From Piscinibacter sp047600445 (GTDB lineage Bacteria; Pseudomonadota; Gammaproteobacteria; Burkholderiales; Burkholderiaceae_C): a stretch of 64,000 nucleotides of DNA. Shown in pieces: positions 56,467 through 64,000 of the stretch. How positions within the stretch are numbered: position 1 is the stretch's first letter; each line of letters opens with the position of its first letter. The stretch lies in NCBI RefSeq assembly GCF_047600445.1, contig NZ_JASGKT010000002.1, positions 434,001-498,000 of the forward strand, in the 5' to 3' direction. The position numbers and the translations under genes are program-made. The notes beneath the pieces were generated by a model. It had not been told where the DNA came from. It saw only the letters and a list, made by a program, of their open reading frames with translations, and did no database searches.

Positions 56467-56849
56467 GCGAGGCCAGCGCGTTCGAACTGATCGGCGGCGA
56501 GGGCGCGGTGCGCGCGCTGGTCGACCGCTTCTACGACCTGATGGACCTGGAGCCCGGCTACGCCGCGCTGCGCGCGACGCACGGCGCCTCGCTGGACAAC
56601 GCGCGCGACAAGCTGTTCTGGTTCCTGTGCGGCTGGCTGGGCGGGCCGCAGCACTACGTGGAGCGCTTCGGCCACCCGATGCTGCGCGCGCGCCACCTGC
56701 CGTTTGCCATCGGCATCCGCGAGCGCGACCAGTGGCTGGCCTGCATGGCGCAGGCGATGCGCGAGTGCGAGGTCGACGCGGCGCTGGCCGAGCGCTTGGC
56801 GAAAGCCTTCTTCGGCACGGCCGACTGGATGAGGAACAAGGGCGGCTGA
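56463..56849 (+). CDS. Group II truncated haemoglobin
   Basis: 128 aa with a GTG start at 56463 overlapping the ATPase stop (GTGA). It has the group II pattern: Tyr in DRFYDLM (B10), the proximal His in ERFGHPMLRARH, and Trp in RERDQWLACM (G8). Such proteins bind O2 or NO and may feed redox or gas information to the cell. Translational coupling to a GGDEF protein and an FlhG-like ATPase is notable. It is convergent with the transporter gene, with one base between the stops. Confidence 0.9.
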   Translation: MSEASAFELIGGEGAVRALVDRFYDLMDLEPGYAALRATHGASLDNARDKLFWFLCGWLGGPQHYVERFGHPMLRARHLPFAIGIRERDQWLACMAQAMRECEVDAALAERLAKAFFGTADWMRNKGG

Positions 56850-56850
56850 A

Positions 56851-57714
56851 TCAGGCCGCGAAGCGCTTCGCGCCGGCCACGCAGGCCACCGCGCCCAGCG
56901 TCGCGGCCAGCATGCCGAGGCTCACCGCTTCGTGCAGCAGCGAGGCCGCCAGTGCGAGGCCGAGAAAGGGTTGCAGCAACTGCAACTGCCCGACCGCCGC
57001 GATGCCGCCTTGCGCCAGCCCGCGATACCAGAACACGAAGCCGATCAGCATGCTGAACAGCGACACGTAGGCCAGGCCCAGCCATGCCGGGGCGCTCACC
57101 GGCGCGAACGACGCGGGCTGCGTCGACAGCGCCAGCGGCAGCATCACCGGCAGCGCCAGCAGCAGCGCCCAACTGATCACCTGCCAGCCGCCCAGGTGGC
57201 GCGCCAGGCGCGCGCCTTCGGCGTAGCCCAGGCCGCAGACGACGATGGCGGCGAGCATGGCCAGATCGCCGACCCACGAGGCCTCGATGCCGCCGCGCGC
57301 GGCATAGCCCGCGACGCAGGCGCTGCCCAGCAGCGAGAACAGCCAGAACGCCGGCCGCGGGCGCTCGCCGCCGCGCAGCACGCCGAAGATCGCCGTGCAC
57401 AGCGGCAGCAGCCCGATGAAGACGAGCGAGTGCGCGGCCGACACGTGCTGCAGCGCCAGCGCGGTCAGCAGCGGAAAGCCGATCACCACGCCCAGCACCA
57501 CCACGGCCAGCGAGGGCAGCTCGGCGCGCGTCGGGCGGCGCTGGCCGGGCGCCAGCAGCATCGGCGCGGCCAGCAGCGCGGCGATGCTGGCGCGTGCGGC
57601 GGTGAGGAACACCGGGTCGAAGTCCATCACCGCGGCGCGCGTCGCGGGCAGCGAGCCCGCGAAGATCAGCACGCCGATCGCGCCGTTGATCCAGCCCTGA
57701 GTCGTCTTGTCCAT
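56851..57714 (-). CDS. EamA-family (DMT) transporter
   Basis: 287 aa from the ATG at 57714. Ten hydrophobic segments are arranged as two EamA repeats of five, with small polar loops. These inner-membrane carriers export amino acids or related metabolites. The gene is divergent from the MocR-type regulator at 57809 with 94 bp between, a pairing that often marks control of the transporter by that regulator. Confidence 0.9.
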   Translation of the reverse strand: MDKTTQGWINGAIGVLIFAGSLPATRAAVMDFDPVFLTAARASIAALLAAPMLLAPGQRRPTRAELPSLAVVVLGVVIGFPLLTALALQHVSAAHSLVFIGLLPLCTAIFGVLRGGERPRPAFWLFSLLGSACVAGYAARGGIEASWVGDLAMLAAIVVCGLGYAEGARLARHLGGWQVISWALLLALPVMLPLALSTQPASFAPVSAPAWLGLAYVSLFSMLIGFVFWYRGLAQGGIAAVGQLQLLQPFLGLALAASLLHEAVSLGMLAATLGAVACVAGAKRFAA

Positions 57715-57808
57715 CGTTTGCAGTGGACCGCAAGAACGCCGCCAAGGCCATGCACGGTCCAATACAATTTCAACGAACTGTTATGGTATTTTGATCAGTA
57801 CGGTTGCG

Positions 57809-59191
57809 ATGGAAAAACGCGAAACCCGCATCGACGCGGTGATGGCCGCGATCCGCTCGCGCATCGCCTCGCGCGCGCTGGCGCCCGGCGCGCGGCTGCC
57901 CTCGGTGCGCGCGCAGGCGCAGGCGATGGGCGTGTCGGTCTCCACCGTGGTGCAGGCGTATGAACGGCTGGCCGCCGAGCAGGTGATCCGCGCTCGGCCG
58001 GGCTCGGGCTTCTACGTCTGCGGGCCGGTGGCGCCGCTGGCGCTGTCGCAAATCGGCGCGCGTGCCGAGCGCGAGGTCGATCCGCTGTGGATCTCGCGCG
58101 AGTCGCTGGAGGCCGGCACGGCGCTGCTCAAGCCCGGCTGCGGCTGGCTGCCGGCCGACTGGATGCACGAGCAGGGCATGCGCCGTGCGCTGCGCGCCGC
58201 GGCGCGTGCCGACAGCGCGGTGCTGGCCGACTACGCCACGCCGCTGGGCCTGCCGGCCTTGCGCGAGGTACTGGCGCGGCGCCTGCACGGCATGGACATC
58301 GAGGCGCCGCCCGAACGCATCATGCTGACCGAATCGGGCACGCAGGCCATCGACCTCGTCTGCCGCTTCCTGCTCGAACCGGGCGACACCGTGCTGGTGG
58401 ACGACCCGTGCTACTTCAACTTCCACGCACTGCTGCGCGCGCACCGCGTGAAAGCGGTGGGCGTGCCCTTCACGCCGAACGGCCCCGACACCGGGGCTTT
58501 CGAAGCCGCGCTGCGCGAGCACGCGCCGCGCCTGTACATCACCAACTCGGGCATCCACAACCCGACCGGCGCGACGCTGTCCCCGGTCACCGCGCACCGG
58601 CTCTTGAAGCTGGCCGAGGACGCCAATCTCGTGATCGTCGAAGACGACATCTTCGCGGACTTCGAGAGCACGCCGGCGCCGCGCCTGGCGGCCTTCGACG
58701 GGCTGGCGCGCGTGATCCACATCGGCAGCTTCTCGAAGACGCTGTCGGCCTCGCTGCGCTGCGGCTACATCGCCGCGCGCGCCGACTGGATCGACAGCCT
58801 GGTCGACCTGAAGATCGCCACCAGCTTCGGCGGCGGCCGGCTCGCGGCCACCGTCGCGCTGGCCGCGCTGACCGACGGCGGCTACCGCAAGCACCTGGAA
58901 GGCGTGCGGGCGCGCCTGGCCGAAGCGCGCGGCAAGGTGGTCGCGCGCCTCGACGCGCTGGGCATCGTGCCATGGCTGGTGCCGCGCGCCGGCATGTTCC
59001 TGTGGTGCCGCCTGCCCGACGGGGTGGACGCCGCGCGGGTGGCGCGCGAGTGCCTGAAACACGGCATGGTGCTGGCGCCCGGCAACGCCTTCAGCCCCTC
59101 GGCGAGCGCCAGCGGTTTCCTGCGCTTCAACGTCGCGCAGTGCGGCGAGCGGCGCGTGTTCGAGATCCTGGCGCGGGCGCTGGACGCTTAA
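57809..59191 (+). CDS. MocR-type regulator (GntR HTH fused to aminotransferase domain)
   Basis: 460 aa from the ATG at 57809. The N-terminal GntR winged HTH (about 5-70) has RIASRALAPGARLPSVRAQAQAMGVSVSTVVQAYERL. The aminotransferase fold I domain (about 90-455) has the PLP lysine in GSFSKTLSASLRCGY, NSGIHNPTGATLS and EDDIFADF. MocR proteins use PLP as an effector or bind PLP adducts and regulate nearby genes, here probably the divergent EamA transporter. The coding end overlaps smr by 4 bp. Confidence 0.92.
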   Translation: MEKRETRIDAVMAAIRSRIASRALAPGARLPSVRAQAQAMGVSVSTVVQAYERLAAEQVIRARPGSGFYVCGPVAPLALSQIGARAEREVDPLWISRESLEAGTALLKPGCGWLPADWMHEQGMRRALRAAARADSAVLADYATPLGLPALREVLARRLHGMDIEAPPERIMLTESGTQAIDLVCRFLLEPGDTVLVDDPCYFNFHALLRAHRVKAVGVPFTPNGPDTGAFEAALREHAPRLYITNSGIHNPTGATLSPVTAHRLLKLAEDANLVIVEDDIFADFESTPAPRLAAFDGLARVIHIGSFSKTLSASLRCGYIAARADWIDSLVDLKIATSFGGGRLAATVALAALTDGGYRKHLEGVRARLAEARGKVVARLDALGIVPWLVPRAGMFLWCRLPDGVDAARVARECLKHGMVLAPGNAFSPSASASGFLRFNVAQCGERRVFEILARALDA

Positions 59192-59841
59192 GCCGCCGTC
59201 GACGGCCGCAGCAGCACGATCAGCGCGCCGTGCCCGCCGTCCTGCGCGCGCGCCTGGGTGAAGGCGATCACCTCGTCCTTCTGCACCAGCCAGGCGCGCA
59301 CCTTGCCCTTGAGCACCGGCTCGCGCCCCGGCGAGCCGTTGCCCTTGCCGTGGATCACGCGCACGCAGCGCAGCCCGGCGCGCACGGCTTCGCGCAGGAA
59401 GGCGGCGAGGCGCTCGCGCGCCTCGTCGCGGCGCAGGCCGTGCAGGTCGAGTTGGGCCTGGATCGCCCACACGCCGCGGCGCAGCTTGCGCACCACCTCG
59501 GGCCCGACGCCGCGGCGGCGGAACGACAGCGCGGCGTCGGTGTCGAGCAGCGATTCGACGTCGAACTCGTCGGAGATCGACTCGGCCAGCACCGCCGCCT
59601 CGTCGCGCTGGCGCTGGCGCGGCTCGGGCGGCGGCAGCGGCCCGCGCCGCGCCGCGCGCGCCGGCGGGCGCAGCGGCACCACCGGGCCGACGCTGCGCGC
59701 GAACAGGTGGCGCTCGCGGTCGATCCGGGCCGCCTCGGCCTGGGCGCGCGCCGCCGCGGCGGCGGCTTCGCGCTCGGCCTCGCGCAGCGCGCGGCACAGC
59801 TCTTTCAGGTCGGCCAGCGCCGTCGCCTTGGGCGCGCTCAC
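59188..59841 (-). CDS. Smr-domain protein
   Basis: 217 aa. A helical, Arg/Ala-rich N-terminal half is followed by the Smr domain (about 125-210) with QAQLDLHGLRRDEA and VIHGKGNGSP, the LDxHG and HGxG hallmarks. Smr domains nick DNA or act on RNA or collided ribosomes. The start overlaps the radC stop by 4 bp, so the two are coupled. Confidence 0.92.
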   Translation of the reverse strand: MSAPKATALADLKELCRALREAEREAAAAAARAQAEAARIDRERHLFARSVGPVVPLRPPARAARRGPLPPPEPRQRQRDEAAVLAESISDEFDVESLLDTDAALSFRRRGVGPEVVRKLRRGVWAIQAQLDLHGLRRDEARERLAAFLREAVRAGLRCVRVIHGKGNGSPGREPVLKGKVRAWLVQKDEVIAFTQARAQDGGHGALIVLLRPSTAA

Positions 59842-60506
59842 AGCAGGCCCCGCTCGGCGAACGACACCACCTGGCCGCGCCCGATCACGAAGTGGTCGAG
59901 CACGCGCACGTCCACCAGCGCCAGCGCGCTCTTGAGCGACTGGGTCAGGAACTCGTCGGCGCGCGAGGGCTCGGCCACGCCGCTGGGGTGGTTGTGCGCG
60001 AGGATCACCGCGGCGGCGTTCAGCGCCAGCGCGCGCCGCACCACCTCGCGCGGGTAGACGCTGGCCTGCGCCAGCGTGCCGCGGAACATCTCGTCGAACT
60101 GCAGCAGCCGGTGCTGCGCGTCGAGGAACAGCACCGCGAACACCTCGCGCTCCTGCGCGGCGAGCTGCAGTTGCAGGTAGTCGCGCACCGCGCCGGGCGA
60201 GTCGAGCGCGGGCCGCTCGGCCAGGCGCTGGTGCAGCGCGCGCCGCGCCAGCTCGATCACCGCCGCCAGCTCGGCGCGCTTGGCCGGACCCAGGCCCTTG
60301 ATGCGTTTCAGCGCCGCCGCGTCGGCGTGCAGCAGCCCGGCGACGCCGCCGAAGCTGTCGAGCACCTGCTGCGCGAGCGTGAGCACCGGCGTGCCTTTCA
60401 GCCCGGTGCGCAGCAGCAGCGCCACCAGCTCGGCGTCGGCCAGCGCGGCCGGGCCCAGCGCGAGCAGCTTCTCGCGCGGGCGGGCATCGGGGGGCAGGTT
60501 CTTCAT
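59838..60506 (-). CDS. radC: RadC-family JAB1/MPN metalloprotein
   Basis: 222 aa from the ATG at 60506. The N-terminal UPF0758 helix-hairpin-helix region (about 25-95) has RIKGLGPAKRAELAAVIELARR, and the JAMM domain has HNHPSG and the late Ser-x2-Asp in EPSRADEFLTQSL. Its biological role is unsettled despite the name; the JAMM residues suggest a metal hydrolase. It is divergent from the FKBP gene with 44 bp between starts. Confidence 0.93.
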   Translation of the reverse strand: MKNLPPDARPREKLLALGPAALADAELVALLLRTGLKGTPVLTLAQQVLDSFGGVAGLLHADAAALKRIKGLGPAKRAELAAVIELARRALHQRLAERPALDSPGAVRDYLQLQLAAQEREVFAVLFLDAQHRLLQFDEMFRGTLAQASVYPREVVRRALALNAAAVILAHNHPSGVAEPSRADEFLTQSLKSALALVDVRVLDHFVIGRGQVVSFAERGLL

Positions 60507-60550
60507 CACGCTCGTAAAATCGCGAGCCAGTCTACTCAAAGGCCCACGCC

Positions 60551-60994
60551 GTGAACCTCGTGCAGCCGGGGTCCTTCCTGACCCTGCACTACCGCCTCGC
60601 CGGGCCCGACGGCGCCGACATCGTCAACACCTTCGCCGACAAGCCCGCCACGCTGTCGCTGGGCACCGGCGAGCTGGCCGGCGCGCTGGAGCAGCGCCTG
60701 CTCGGCCTGGCCGAAGGCACGCGCACGGTGTTCGAGGTGCCCGCCGGCGTGGCCTTCGGCGAGCGCAACCCCGAGCTGCTGCAGCGCGTGAAGCGTTCGC
60801 TGCTGGCCGAGCTGGGCGACCCCGACGCGAGCTACCAAGTCGGCGACGTGGTGCAGTTCCCCACGCCCGACGGCCAGGCGAGCTACGCCGGCGTGGTGCG
60901 CGAGCTGGGCGGGGACTGGCTGCTGTTCGACTTCAACCACCCGCTGGCCGGCCGGCCGGTGACCTTCGAAGTGCAACTGATCGGGGTGCTGTGA
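60551..60994 (+). CDS. fkpB: FKBP-type peptidyl-prolyl isomerase, SlyD/FkpB type
   Basis: 147 aa, GTG start at 60551. The split FKBP domain has LTLHYRLAGPDG, a GTGELAGALEQRLLGLAEG block and VPAGVAFGERNPELLQRV, with an insert-in-flap domain (about 75-125) and closing FNHPLAGRPVTFEVQL. It catalyses proline isomerisation and acts as a chaperone. It overlaps the ispH start by one base (TGATG), and the pair fkpB-ispH is widely conserved. Confidence 0.93.
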   Translation: MNLVQPGSFLTLHYRLAGPDGADIVNTFADKPATLSLGTGELAGALEQRLLGLAEGTRTVFEVPAGVAFGERNPELLQRVKRSLLAELGDPDASYQVGDVVQFPTPDGQASYAGVVRELGGDWLLFDFNHPLAGRPVTFEVQLIGVL

Positions 60995-61974
60995 TGGGCG
61001 AGTCGACGGGTGCCGCCGGCATCGAGGTGCACGAGGTGCTGCTGGCCGAGCCGCGCGGCTTCTGCGCCGGCGTCGACCGCGCGATCGAGATCGTCGAGCG
61101 CGCGCTGAGGAAGTTCGGCGCGCCGATCTACGTGCGCCACGAGATCGTGCACAACACCTACGTCGTCAACGACCTGAAGGCCAAGGGCGCGATCTTCATC
61201 GAGGACCTGGCCGAGGTGCCGCCCGGCGCCACGCTGGTGTTCAGCGCGCACGGCGTGTCGCAGGCGGTGCGCCACGAGGCGGCGCGGCGCGGCTTCGCGG
61301 TGTTCGACGCCACCTGCCCGCTGGTGACCAAGGTGCACGTCGAGGTCGCCAAGCTGCACAAGGAGGGCTACGACTTCATCATGATCGGCCACAAGGGCCA
61401 TCCGGAGGTCGAGGGCACGATGGGCCAGCTCGACGGCGGCATCTACCTCGTCGACGACGTGGCCGACGTCGAGGCGCTGGTGCTGCCGCAGAGCGAGCGC
61501 CTCGCGGTGGTGACGCAGACCACGCTGTCGGTGGACGACGCGGCCGAGATCCTCGCCGCGGTGAAGCGGCGCTTCCCGAAGGTGCGCGAGCCGAAGAAGC
61601 AGGACATCTGCTACGCCACGCAGAACCGCCAGGACGCCGTCAAGGTGCTGGCGCCGGCGGTGGACGTGGTGATCGTGGTCGGCAGCCCGACCAGCTCGAA
61701 CAGCAACCGCCTGCAGGAGCTGGCGCAGCGCCTGGGCACGCCGGCCTACATGGTCGACCAGCCGGAAGACCTGAAGGCCGAGTGGCTGGAGGGCAAGCGC
61801 CGCGTCGGCCTGACCGCCGGCGCCTCGGCGCCCGACATCCTCGTCAGGCAGGTCATCGAGCGGCTTCGTGCGCTCGGGGCGGTGTCGGTGCGTTCGCTGC
61901 CGGGGGTGGAGGAGTCGGTGCACTTCCCGCTGCCGATGGGGCTGGGCGACAAGTCGATGGCGAAACTCGGCTGA
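60994..61974 (+). CDS. ispH: 4-hydroxy-3-methylbut-2-enyl diphosphate reductase
   Basis: 326 aa. The three iron-sulfur cysteines are in PRGFCAGVDRA, FDATCPLVTK and DICYATQNRQDAV, with substrate residues in HGVSQ, GHKGHPEVEGTMG and GSPTSSNSNRL. This is the last step of the MEP isoprenoid pathway, giving IPP and DMAPP. It is co-transcribed with fkpB and convergent with the small Cys-rich gene. Confidence 0.96.
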   Translation: MGESTGAAGIEVHEVLLAEPRGFCAGVDRAIEIVERALRKFGAPIYVRHEIVHNTYVVNDLKAKGAIFIEDLAEVPPGATLVFSAHGVSQAVRHEAARRGFAVFDATCPLVTKVHVEVAKLHKEGYDFIMIGHKGHPEVEGTMGQLDGGIYLVDDVADVEALVLPQSERLAVVTQTTLSVDDAAEILAAVKRRFPKVREPKKQDICYATQNRQDAVKVLAPAVDVVIVVGSPTSSNSNRLQELAQRLGTPAYMVDQPEDLKAEWLEGKRRVGLTAGASAPDILVRQVIERLRALGAVSVRSLPGVEESVHFPLPMGLGDKSMAKLG

Positions 61975-62206
61975 GCTCGGGCCCCCCAGTCGCTTCGCTC
62001 CTGCCCCCAGGGGGCGCCGTCCGGCTTGGGGCGGCCCGGCGCCGGACAGCCTGCAGGCTGCCGGTGCCGCCGCCGCAACTGCCGCACGAGTCGCAGGCGC
62101 CGGCGCCGCGGCGCGTGCGCAGGAAGGGGCGCAGCACCAGCGTCCACAGCGCGTAGGCCGCGCAGGCGGCGACGATCAGCGCGACGATCCAGGTCTGGGC
62201 ATCCAT
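61853..62206 (-). CDS. Small Cys-rich membrane protein downstream of feoB
   Basis: 117 aa as read. The N terminus MDAQTWIVALIVAACAAYALWTLVL is a membrane segment, followed by basic residues and a cluster C-x2-C-x2-C (CDSCGSC). Similar small proteins often follow feoB. After residue 55 or so the frame runs through a dispersed repeat and then antisense to the ispH 3' end (122 bp overlap), so the C-terminal half is probably an accidental extension. It starts 1 bp after the feoB stop, so it is in the feo operon. Confidence 0.65.
   Translation of the reverse strand: MDAQTWIVALIVAACAAYALWTLVLRPFLRTRRGAGACDSCGSCGGGTGSLQAVRRRAAPSRTAPPGGRSEATGGPELSRVSPSTCRPAPSAAGSAPTPPPPAANAPTPPRAHEAAR
61981..62042. 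repeat. Dispersed intergenic repeat, second copy
   Basis: G- and C-tract hairpin (GCCCCCC at 61981-61987 against GGGGGCGC near 62010-62017) followed by the 21-base segment 62022-62042 shared with 49395-49415 (20 of 21 identical). It lies just past the ispH stop and probably ends its transcript. Confidence 0.45.
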
Positions 62207-62207
62207 T

Positions 62208-64000
62208 TCATCCTCCGAGCCAGAGCGTGACGCGGTAGGTCACGAAGGCCGCCGCGTAGGCGAGCGCGAACAGGTAGACCAGCATCAGCAGAGGGTAGCG
62301 CCACGAGTTGGTCTCGCGCTTGACCACCGCCAACGTCGACAGGCATTGCGGCGCGAACACGTACCAGGCGAGCAGCGAATAGGCGGTGGCCAGCGACCAG
62401 GTCTGCGCGATCACCGGCAGCAGCGACTCGGCCACCGCGTCGTCGCCGCCCGACAGCGCGTACACCGTGCCGAGCGCGCCCACGGCCACCTCGCGCGCCG
62501 CCAGGCCGGGCACCAGCGCCACCGAGATCTGCCAGTTGAAGCCGATCGGCGCGAACACGTGCTGCAGCGCCTGCCCCAGCATGCCGGCGAAGCTGTACTG
62601 GATCGCCGGGCCGGTGGCGCCGTCCGGCGGCGCGGGCCAGGTGGAGAGGAACCACAGCACCACCGTCAGCGCGAAGATGATGGTGCCGACGCGGCGGATG
62701 AAGATCGCCGCGCGCTCCCACAGCCCGACCGCCAGGCTGCGTAGGCTGGGGCGGCGGTAGGGCGGCAGCTCGAGCATCAGCGGCTGGTAGTTGCGCCGCG
62801 TCCAGAAGCGCTTGATGAACCACGCGACGATGCAGGCCGAGACGACGCCGGCCACGTACAGGCCGAACAGCGTCAGCCCGCGCAGGTCGAAGGGGCCGAC
62901 GTTGCGGTCGGGCACGAAGGCGCCGATCAGCAGCGCGTAGACCGGCAGCCGCGCCGAGCAGGTCATCAGCGGCGCGATCATGATCGTCGCCAGCCGGTCG
63001 CGCGGGCTGGCGATGGTGCGCGTGGCCATGATGCCCGGTATCGCGCAGGCGAAGCTCGACAGCAGCGGGATGAAGGCGCGGCCCGACAGGCCGATCTTGC
63101 CCATCAGGTTGTCGAGCAGGAAGGCGGCGCGTGGCAGGTAGCCCGAGTCCTCCAGCAGCAGGATGAAGAAGAACAGGATCAGGATCTGCGGCAGGAACAC
63201 CAGCACGCCGCCGGCGCCGGCGATCACGCCGTCGACCAGCAGGCTGCGCAGCGGGCCGTCGTCCATCGTGCCGGTGATCACCTCGCCGAGCCAGGCCATG
63301 CCGCTCTCGATCAGCTCCATCGGCAGCTCGGCCCAGGCGAACACCGCCTGGAACATCAGGAACATCAGCGTGGCCAGCAGCACGAGGCCTGCCACCGGGT
63401 GCAGCACCACCGCGTCGACGGCGAGCTGGAAGCGCTCGACGCGCGGCGACGCCGGCGCCGCCAGCGCCAGGATGCGGCGCACCTCTTTCTGCAACTCCGC
63501 CGGGCTGTGCCGCGTGGTCGCGGCGCTGGTGGCGCTCGTGGCGGCACTCGCCGCCGGCGCCGCGTCGAGTGTCGCCAGCGCCTTCAGCAGCGCCTCGTGG
63601 CCGTTGCGCTGCACGCCCACCGTCTCGACCACCGGACAGCCCAGCTCGCGCGCGAGCACGCCGGTGTCGATCGCCAGGCCCTGGGCGCGCGCCGCGTCGC
63701 TCATGTTCAGCGCCACCACCATCGGGCGGCCGAGCGAGCGCAGTTCGAGCACCAGGCGCAGGTTCATGCGCAGGTTGGTGGCGTCGACCACCGCGACGAT
63801 CGCGTCGGGCGCGTCTTCGCCGGCGCGCTGGCCCTGCACGACCTCGAGCGTCACCTGCTCGTCCGGCGTGGTCGCCTTCAGGCCGTAGGTGCCGGGCAGG
63901 TCGACCACCGCCACGCGCCGTCCGCCGGGCAGCGTGGCCGTGCCGACCTTGCGCTCGACGGTGACGCCGGCGTAGTTGGCGACCTTCTGGCGCGCGCCGG
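62208..64000 (-). CDS. feoB: Ferrous iron transporter FeoB, 5' end outside window
   Basis: 597 codons are seen; about 45 N-terminal residues including the G1 P-loop lie beyond the window. The G protein part has G2 NYAGVTVERK, G3 VVDLPGTY and G4 ALNMSDAA. A helical GDI-like region follows, then the membrane domain with the FeoB Gate motifs (LLSSFACAIPGIMATRTI, MTCSARLPVYALLI) and many hydrophobic segments to the C terminus. It takes up Fe(II) under low oxygen or reduction. An Ala-rich linker (about 63480-63560) separates the GDI-like part. The small Cys-rich gene follows directly. Confidence 0.95.
   Translation of the reverse strand, partial: GARQKVANYAGVTVERKVGTATLPGGRRVAVVDLPGTYGLKATTPDEQVTLEVVQGQRAGEDAPDAIVAVVDATNLRMNLRLVLELRSLGRPMVVALNMSDAARAQGLAIDTGVLARELGCPVVETVGVQRNGHEALLKALATLDAAPAASAATSATSAATTRHSPAELQKEVRRILALAAPASPRVERFQLAVDAVVLHPVAGLVLLATLMFLMFQAVFAWAELPMELIESGMAWLGEVITGTMDDGPLRSLLVDGVIAGAGGVLVFLPQILILFFFILLLEDSGYLPRAAFLLDNLMGKIGLSGRAFIPLLSSFACAIPGIMATRTIASPRDRLATIMIAPLMTCSARLPVYALLIGAFVPDRNVGPFDLRGLTLFGLYVAGVVSACIVAWFIKRFWTRRNYQPLMLELPPYRRPSLRSLAVGLWERAAIFIRRVGTIIFALTVVLWFLSTWPAPPDGATGPAIQYSFAGMLGQALQHVFAPIGFNWQISVALVPGLAAREVAVGALGTVYALSGGDDAVAESLLPVIAQTWSLATAYSLLAWYVFAPQCLSTLAVVKRETNSWRYPLLMLVYLFALAYAAAFVTYRVTLWLGG

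Noticed and set aside
57715..57808. An operator for the MocR regulator in the divergent intergenic space.
   Set aside because: Only short, weak ACTG/CAGT arms are visible; not enough to call a site.

Overview
The window is high-GC chromosomal DNA of a betaproteobacterium, most likely Burkholderiales. Three things point there. The gene order rdgB, rph, PP2C, protein kinase, yicC, gmk, rpoZ, spoT, greB is typical of that order. FNR-, IclR-, MocR- and Bug-family genes are frequent. Short inverted intergenic repeats of a kind common in those genomes are present (52062-52132). No rRNA or tRNA gene was recognised, and no CRISPR array.

Left chromosomal arm (1-14461): a partial carbamoyltransferase-like gene, an FNR/CRP regulator with two FNR-like boxes in front of it, a two-component pair, a DksA/TraR zinc-finger protein, a dienelactone hydrolase, a PLP sulfur-amino-acid enzyme coupled to an SDR, a three-gene coupled oxidoreductase operon, then greB convergent with spoT-rpoZ-gmk.

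Between gmk and yicC, which are normally neighbours, lie 32 kb of accessory DNA in two blocks. The first (14580-21528) holds a beta-lactamase-fold serine hydrolase and a small aromatic-type catabolic cluster: IclR regulator, FAD hydroxylase, Bug binding protein, alpha/beta hydrolase and a double VOC protein. The second (about 21639-46472) is an integrative island. It is bounded by an imperfect 18-bp repeat that reproduces the last codons of yicC, with matching 24-bp arm-type repeats just inside both ends, and a P4-type integrase sits at the right end.

The island carries a long one-directional array on the minus strand that looks like a multi-gene defence system. In transcription order it is: WYL-type regulator under a striking palindromic operator, small HTH-like protein, SNF2 helicase with a DUF3883-like tail, a tandem-hairpin RNA element, NYN nuclease, OLD-like ATPase/TOPRIM protein, DUF1156 DNA methyltransferase, an unrecognised helical protein, an Hsp70/actin-fold ATPase, a DUF499 ATPase and a TIR protein. 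Nearly all the genes touch or overlap. Upstream of it lie an autoinhibited Fic protein with its own inverted repeat, a small membrane protein, a second and different tyrosine recombinase, and a HipBA module.

Right chromosomal arm (46470-64000): yicC divergent from a protein kinase/PP2C pair, then rph, rdgB and hemW; cheR-cheD-cheB; a coupled GGDEF, FlhG-like ATPase and truncated haemoglobin set; a MocR regulator divergent from an EamA transporter; smr-radC; an FKBP isomerase with ispH; and feoB (cut by the window edge) with a small Cys-rich membrane protein.
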